Shown piece by piece: positions 14,074 to 16,458 of a stretch of 16,458 nucleotides of DNA. Numbering within the stretch: the first letter of the stretch is position 1; each line of letters begins with the position of its first letter. A program made the position numbers and the translations under genes. Source of the stretch: Flavobacteriales bacterium (GTDB lineage Bacteria; Bacteroidota; Bacteroidia; Flavobacteriales; Flavobacteriaceae); NCBI GenBank assembly GCA_002737105.1, contig NSHO01000022.1, positions 1-16,458 on the forward strand. Direction: 5' to 3'. Below the pieces are notes generated by a model that saw only the letters and a list, made by a program, of their open reading frames with translations, was not told where the DNA came from and ran no database searches.

Positions 14074-16458
14074 TTAGAAAAAAGCTCGCAACTGAATGGT
14101 TCCAGTATGAACGGTTTGGCTTGTTTCAGATTTGCGTCCGTTATAATTTATGGAAACATCTAAAAATTGGGTAATATTTTTCTGAAACAACAGTTGCCAA
14201 GTTGAATTTTTTCCGTTTTGCAATCCTTCTAATAATTGAAAACCTACAGGAGAAGCGGCACTTCCCGTAAAATCATTATTGATATATGTAAAAATTCCAT
14301 TTAACGAAAATCCTTTTTCTGTATTCCAATTAAATGACGTGCCTAATTGTTGTTGTTTTAATTTTTCTAAATTTCCAAGCGTGTTTTCTTTGCTATTATT
14401 TTCATAAAATAAGTCCCAACTTGCATTTTTAGAAAAAATATAGGAAACTTTTGGACCTAATTCTAACCCAGAAATGTTAAAATTTCGTGTGGCATAATTA
14501 TCGGAAATACTTTTTACATTTGAAGTGCTGGTTTGCAATTGAAACAGCCAAAATTTTTGAACTAAATGCACATATTGCAACTGGTGATTTTTAAGATAAT
14601 TTTCTTGACTTCCAAAATTTAAAACATTTTTTAATGAGCTAGAATTATAAGTATAGGTAATTGAATTTTTTTGTTTGCCTTTATTAAAAAACAAACTGTT
14701 TCTAAAATTATTGTTCAAACCAATTAAATTTGAATCGTTTTTTGCAAAAGGATTCCATTCAAATGCATTGGAATTTCGAGTAATTTTTTTATCAATTATC
14801 AAGGAAGTTTGGTTGTAAAATTTCGATAAAAACTTCTTAATTCCTGTTTCATTTTGCCAAGCATTTCCATTGAAAGTAAGCGTTTGACTCAACTTGTTTT
14901 GATATGTTCTAATAAATATTTGATTGGGCAGAAATATTTTTATGTATTTGGCTAAATCTGAAAAAGTAGCGATTTCAAATTCCTGCAACTCTTGAACGGA
15001 ATTATTATTATAATCGTTCCACATATATACGCCACGTCCTGCATCTACTTCTAAATAAGTAAATTCTTGCTGAGCAATACTTCCCGAATTATTTTCATAA
15101 AAAGTAGTAGTTTGTATCAGTTGGTTAAAAAAGGAATCAGAATAGTTGATTCTCGAATTTATAGAAGGTTCAGTGGCGCGATTATCTGTAAATTTTAAGG
15201 TTCTATAATTGATAAAAACGCCTAAATTTCTTCTTTCATTTTTAATGATTTGAGATTTTAAATAAGTCGAAAAAGAGGTGTTTACTCTTTGTAAAAGATT
15301 GTTTTTAATACTATCATTTTGCCGGGTTAAATACCCAACTTCAGCAAATACTTTTGTAGAATCTCCACGCCCAATAAAGTTTCCATATTCTGTAAATCGT
15401 TGACTAAAATTACTTAGAATTTTCGTTTCATTTGCTATTTCTTTATTATTTTCAAATCTAAAATTAGCACCTATGTAATTTTTTTTATAGTGATATTTTG
15501 CAACATTTTGACTTCTTAAAAAATCAGATGTATTTGAATTATTTTTACTATTCATGAAACTAATTTGTGTTTGAAGTGCCAAATTTTTGTTTTTTGAAAA
15601 AGATTGAAAGGCGTGTTTGTTTCCAGAAAAATTGTTAGAATAGTCTAATTTTTCAAATTCATATTTTCCAAATGTTTTCCATTTTACAGTATCTTTTTGA
15701 ACCGAATTAAATTGAAATCCACCAACTAACAATGTCTGATTTCCCATTGGATTGGTAATATTCCAATCTCTATTAAATTCAATATTGTATAACCGCTCAA
15801 TTGGTTGAAAATTTTCTTGAATGTAATTTATAGAAGCAAAAGATTGCACCTGGATTCCTTTAGAAAATAATTGTTGTTTCAGATTGAATTTAGTGGCAAT
15901 TCCTTGATTATTGGTATCGTCTAAATTAGAAAATAAATTTTTATCATTATTAGAAATGGCAATTTCAGTTTCAATTTCTGTTTTTTCTGTTGGAGAATAG
16001 GAACTTACAATTGTGGCAATTTGAATTTTTGTTGGTGCAATTAACTTTACAATTGGTTCATAATTTCCCTGCGGAATTCCTGTAATTGGCGCTATATATT
16101 CGTAAATTTTACCAATAGTATTGCTACTTGCCAAAATATAATTTCCTAAATTATTTCCTAAGAAAGTAAATTTCACTTGGTATAAAGTTTGCGTCTGATC
16201 TGTAGAAAACTCAAATATTTCAGCGCCACCAAATGTTGATTTTTTATACAATATTTTATTCTCCGAATACGAATCTATGTAAGCTGAAGGCGCATTCATT
16301 AAGTCAATATTGTCACCAGCAAATTGTAAAGTTTTTACTTGATTTTCAGATAAACTTTGTTGTAACGGTTGGTTTTTTATGTCATTTTCATTGTACACAT
16401 AGGCGCCAATACTAAATTTTTCATTTTCGTGTTTAAATCCGCCGTAGCTTAAAAAACG
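14074..16458 (-). CDS. Large outer-membrane beta-barrel protein of unknown function, C-terminal part (5' end outside window)
   Basis: The frame is open to the window edge, giving 794 residues of a larger protein; the start is missing. A GTG at 16398 is internal, because the frame upstream reads on in the same style (SYGGFKHENEKFSIGAYVY). The visible part begins with YNENDIKNQPLQQSL and YSENKILYKK, then a short beta-rich domain (VKFTFLGNNLGNYILA, GKIYEYIAP). The rest is a long run of alternating polar/aromatic strands, ending in the outer-membrane-like TGTIQLRAFF. At 14980-15015 the residues DYNNNSVQELQE resemble an EF-hand-type calcium loop beside VDAGRGVYMWN. It looks like a conserved flavobacterial envelope protein, but I cannot assign a function. 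Its only window neighbour is the convergent barrel gene, across the palindromic element. Confidence 0.8.
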   Translation of the reverse strand, partial: RFLSYGGFKHENEKFSIGAYVYNENDIKNQPLQQSLSENQVKTLQFAGDNIDLMNAPSAYIDSYSENKILYKKSTFGGAEIFEFSTDQTQTLYQVKFTFLGNNLGNYILASSNTIGKIYEYIAPITGIPQGNYEPIVKLIAPTKIQIATIVSSYSPTEKTEIETEIAISNNDKNLFSNLDDTNNQGIATKFNLKQQLFSKGIQVQSFASINYIQENFQPIERLYNIEFNRDWNITNPMGNQTLLVGGFQFNSVQKDTVKWKTFGKYEFEKLDYSNNFSGNKHAFQSFSKNKNLALQTQISFMNSKNNSNTSDFLRSQNVAKYHYKKNYIGANFRFENNKEIANETKILSNFSQRFTEYGNFIGRGDSTKVFAEVGYLTRQNDSIKNNLLQRVNTSFSTYLKSQIIKNERRNLGVFINYRTLKFTDNRATEPSINSRINYSDSFFNQLIQTTTFYENNSGSIAQQEFTYLEVDAGRGVYMWNDYNNNSVQELQEFEIATFSDLAKYIKIFLPNQIFIRTYQNKLSQTLTFNGNAWQNETGIKKFLSKFYNQTSLIIDKKITRNSNAFEWNPFAKNDSNLIGLNNNFRNSLFFNKGKQKNSITYTYNSSSLKNVLNFGSQENYLKNHQLQYVHLVQKFWLFQLQTSTSNVKSISDNYATRNFNISGLELGPKVSYIFSKNASWDLFYENNSKENTLGNLEKLKQQQLGTSFNWNTEKGFSLNGIFTYINNDFTGSAASPVGFQLLEGLQNGKNSTWQLLFQKNITQFLDVSINYNGRKSETSQTVHTGTIQLRAFF

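Noticed and set aside
16233..16415. Sixty-residue plus-strand frame, and similar short frames opposite other large genes
   Set aside because: They lie wholly antisense to convincing genes, with no family features, signal peptide or initiation context.

Overview
The window looks like the chromosome of a member of the Bacteroidota, most likely Flavobacterium or a close relative. The reasons are AT-rich DNA, two proteins with type B C-terminal sorting domains for the type IX secretion system (T9SS), a PorP/SprF-family protein, an Omp28-like lipoprotein, TAnnTTTG-type -7 promoter boxes, and no obvious Shine-Dalgarno sequences. I see no rRNA, tRNA, CRISPR array, insertion sequence, phage gene or plasmid gene.

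Layout: (1) 1-3767, plus strand: the 3' end of a repetitive T9SS type B adhesin, then a PorP/SprF-like protein and a PorE-like TPR/propeller/OmpA protein. Together they form a compact surface-protein, secretion-partner and cell-wall-anchor operon closed by a terminator. (2) 3768-4144: a 377-base gene-free stretch holding a duplicated tail of the neighbouring dus gene, a 43-base tandem repeat with palindromes, small hairpins and a bidirectional-looking terminator. (3) 4145-5665, minus strand: queD and dus, two genes linked to tRNA modification, separated by an inverted cluster of TCTA/TAGA boxes. A 2OG-Fe(II) oxygenase (5731-6333) diverges from queD. (4) 6408-10653, minus strand: a 1165-residue T9SS type B protein with an IgGFc-binding-like N-terminal region, followed after one base by an enoyl-CoA hydratase family gene. 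(5) 10759-13918: a divergent redox-flavoured cluster, with an Omp28-like CxxC lipoprotein on the minus strand facing a TlpA-like thioredoxin and a DUF6029-like outer-membrane barrel (translationally coupled) on the plus strand. (6) 13964-14047: a palindromic dispersed repeat. (7) 14074-16458, minus strand: the C-terminal 794 residues of a large outer-membrane protein of unknown function that runs off the window.

Most of the window concerns the cell envelope. The first operon supplies an adhesin together with its likely dedicated export and anchoring partners, while the second type B adhesin has no such partners beside it. The Omp28/TlpA/DUF6029 group is the best candidate for a poorly described system. 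It encodes two CxxC proteins predicted for different envelope sites, plus a barrel whose mature form has exactly two cysteines, close together near the C-terminus. The metabolic genes (dus, queD, the oxygenase and the hydratase) look like ordinary housekeeping genes.
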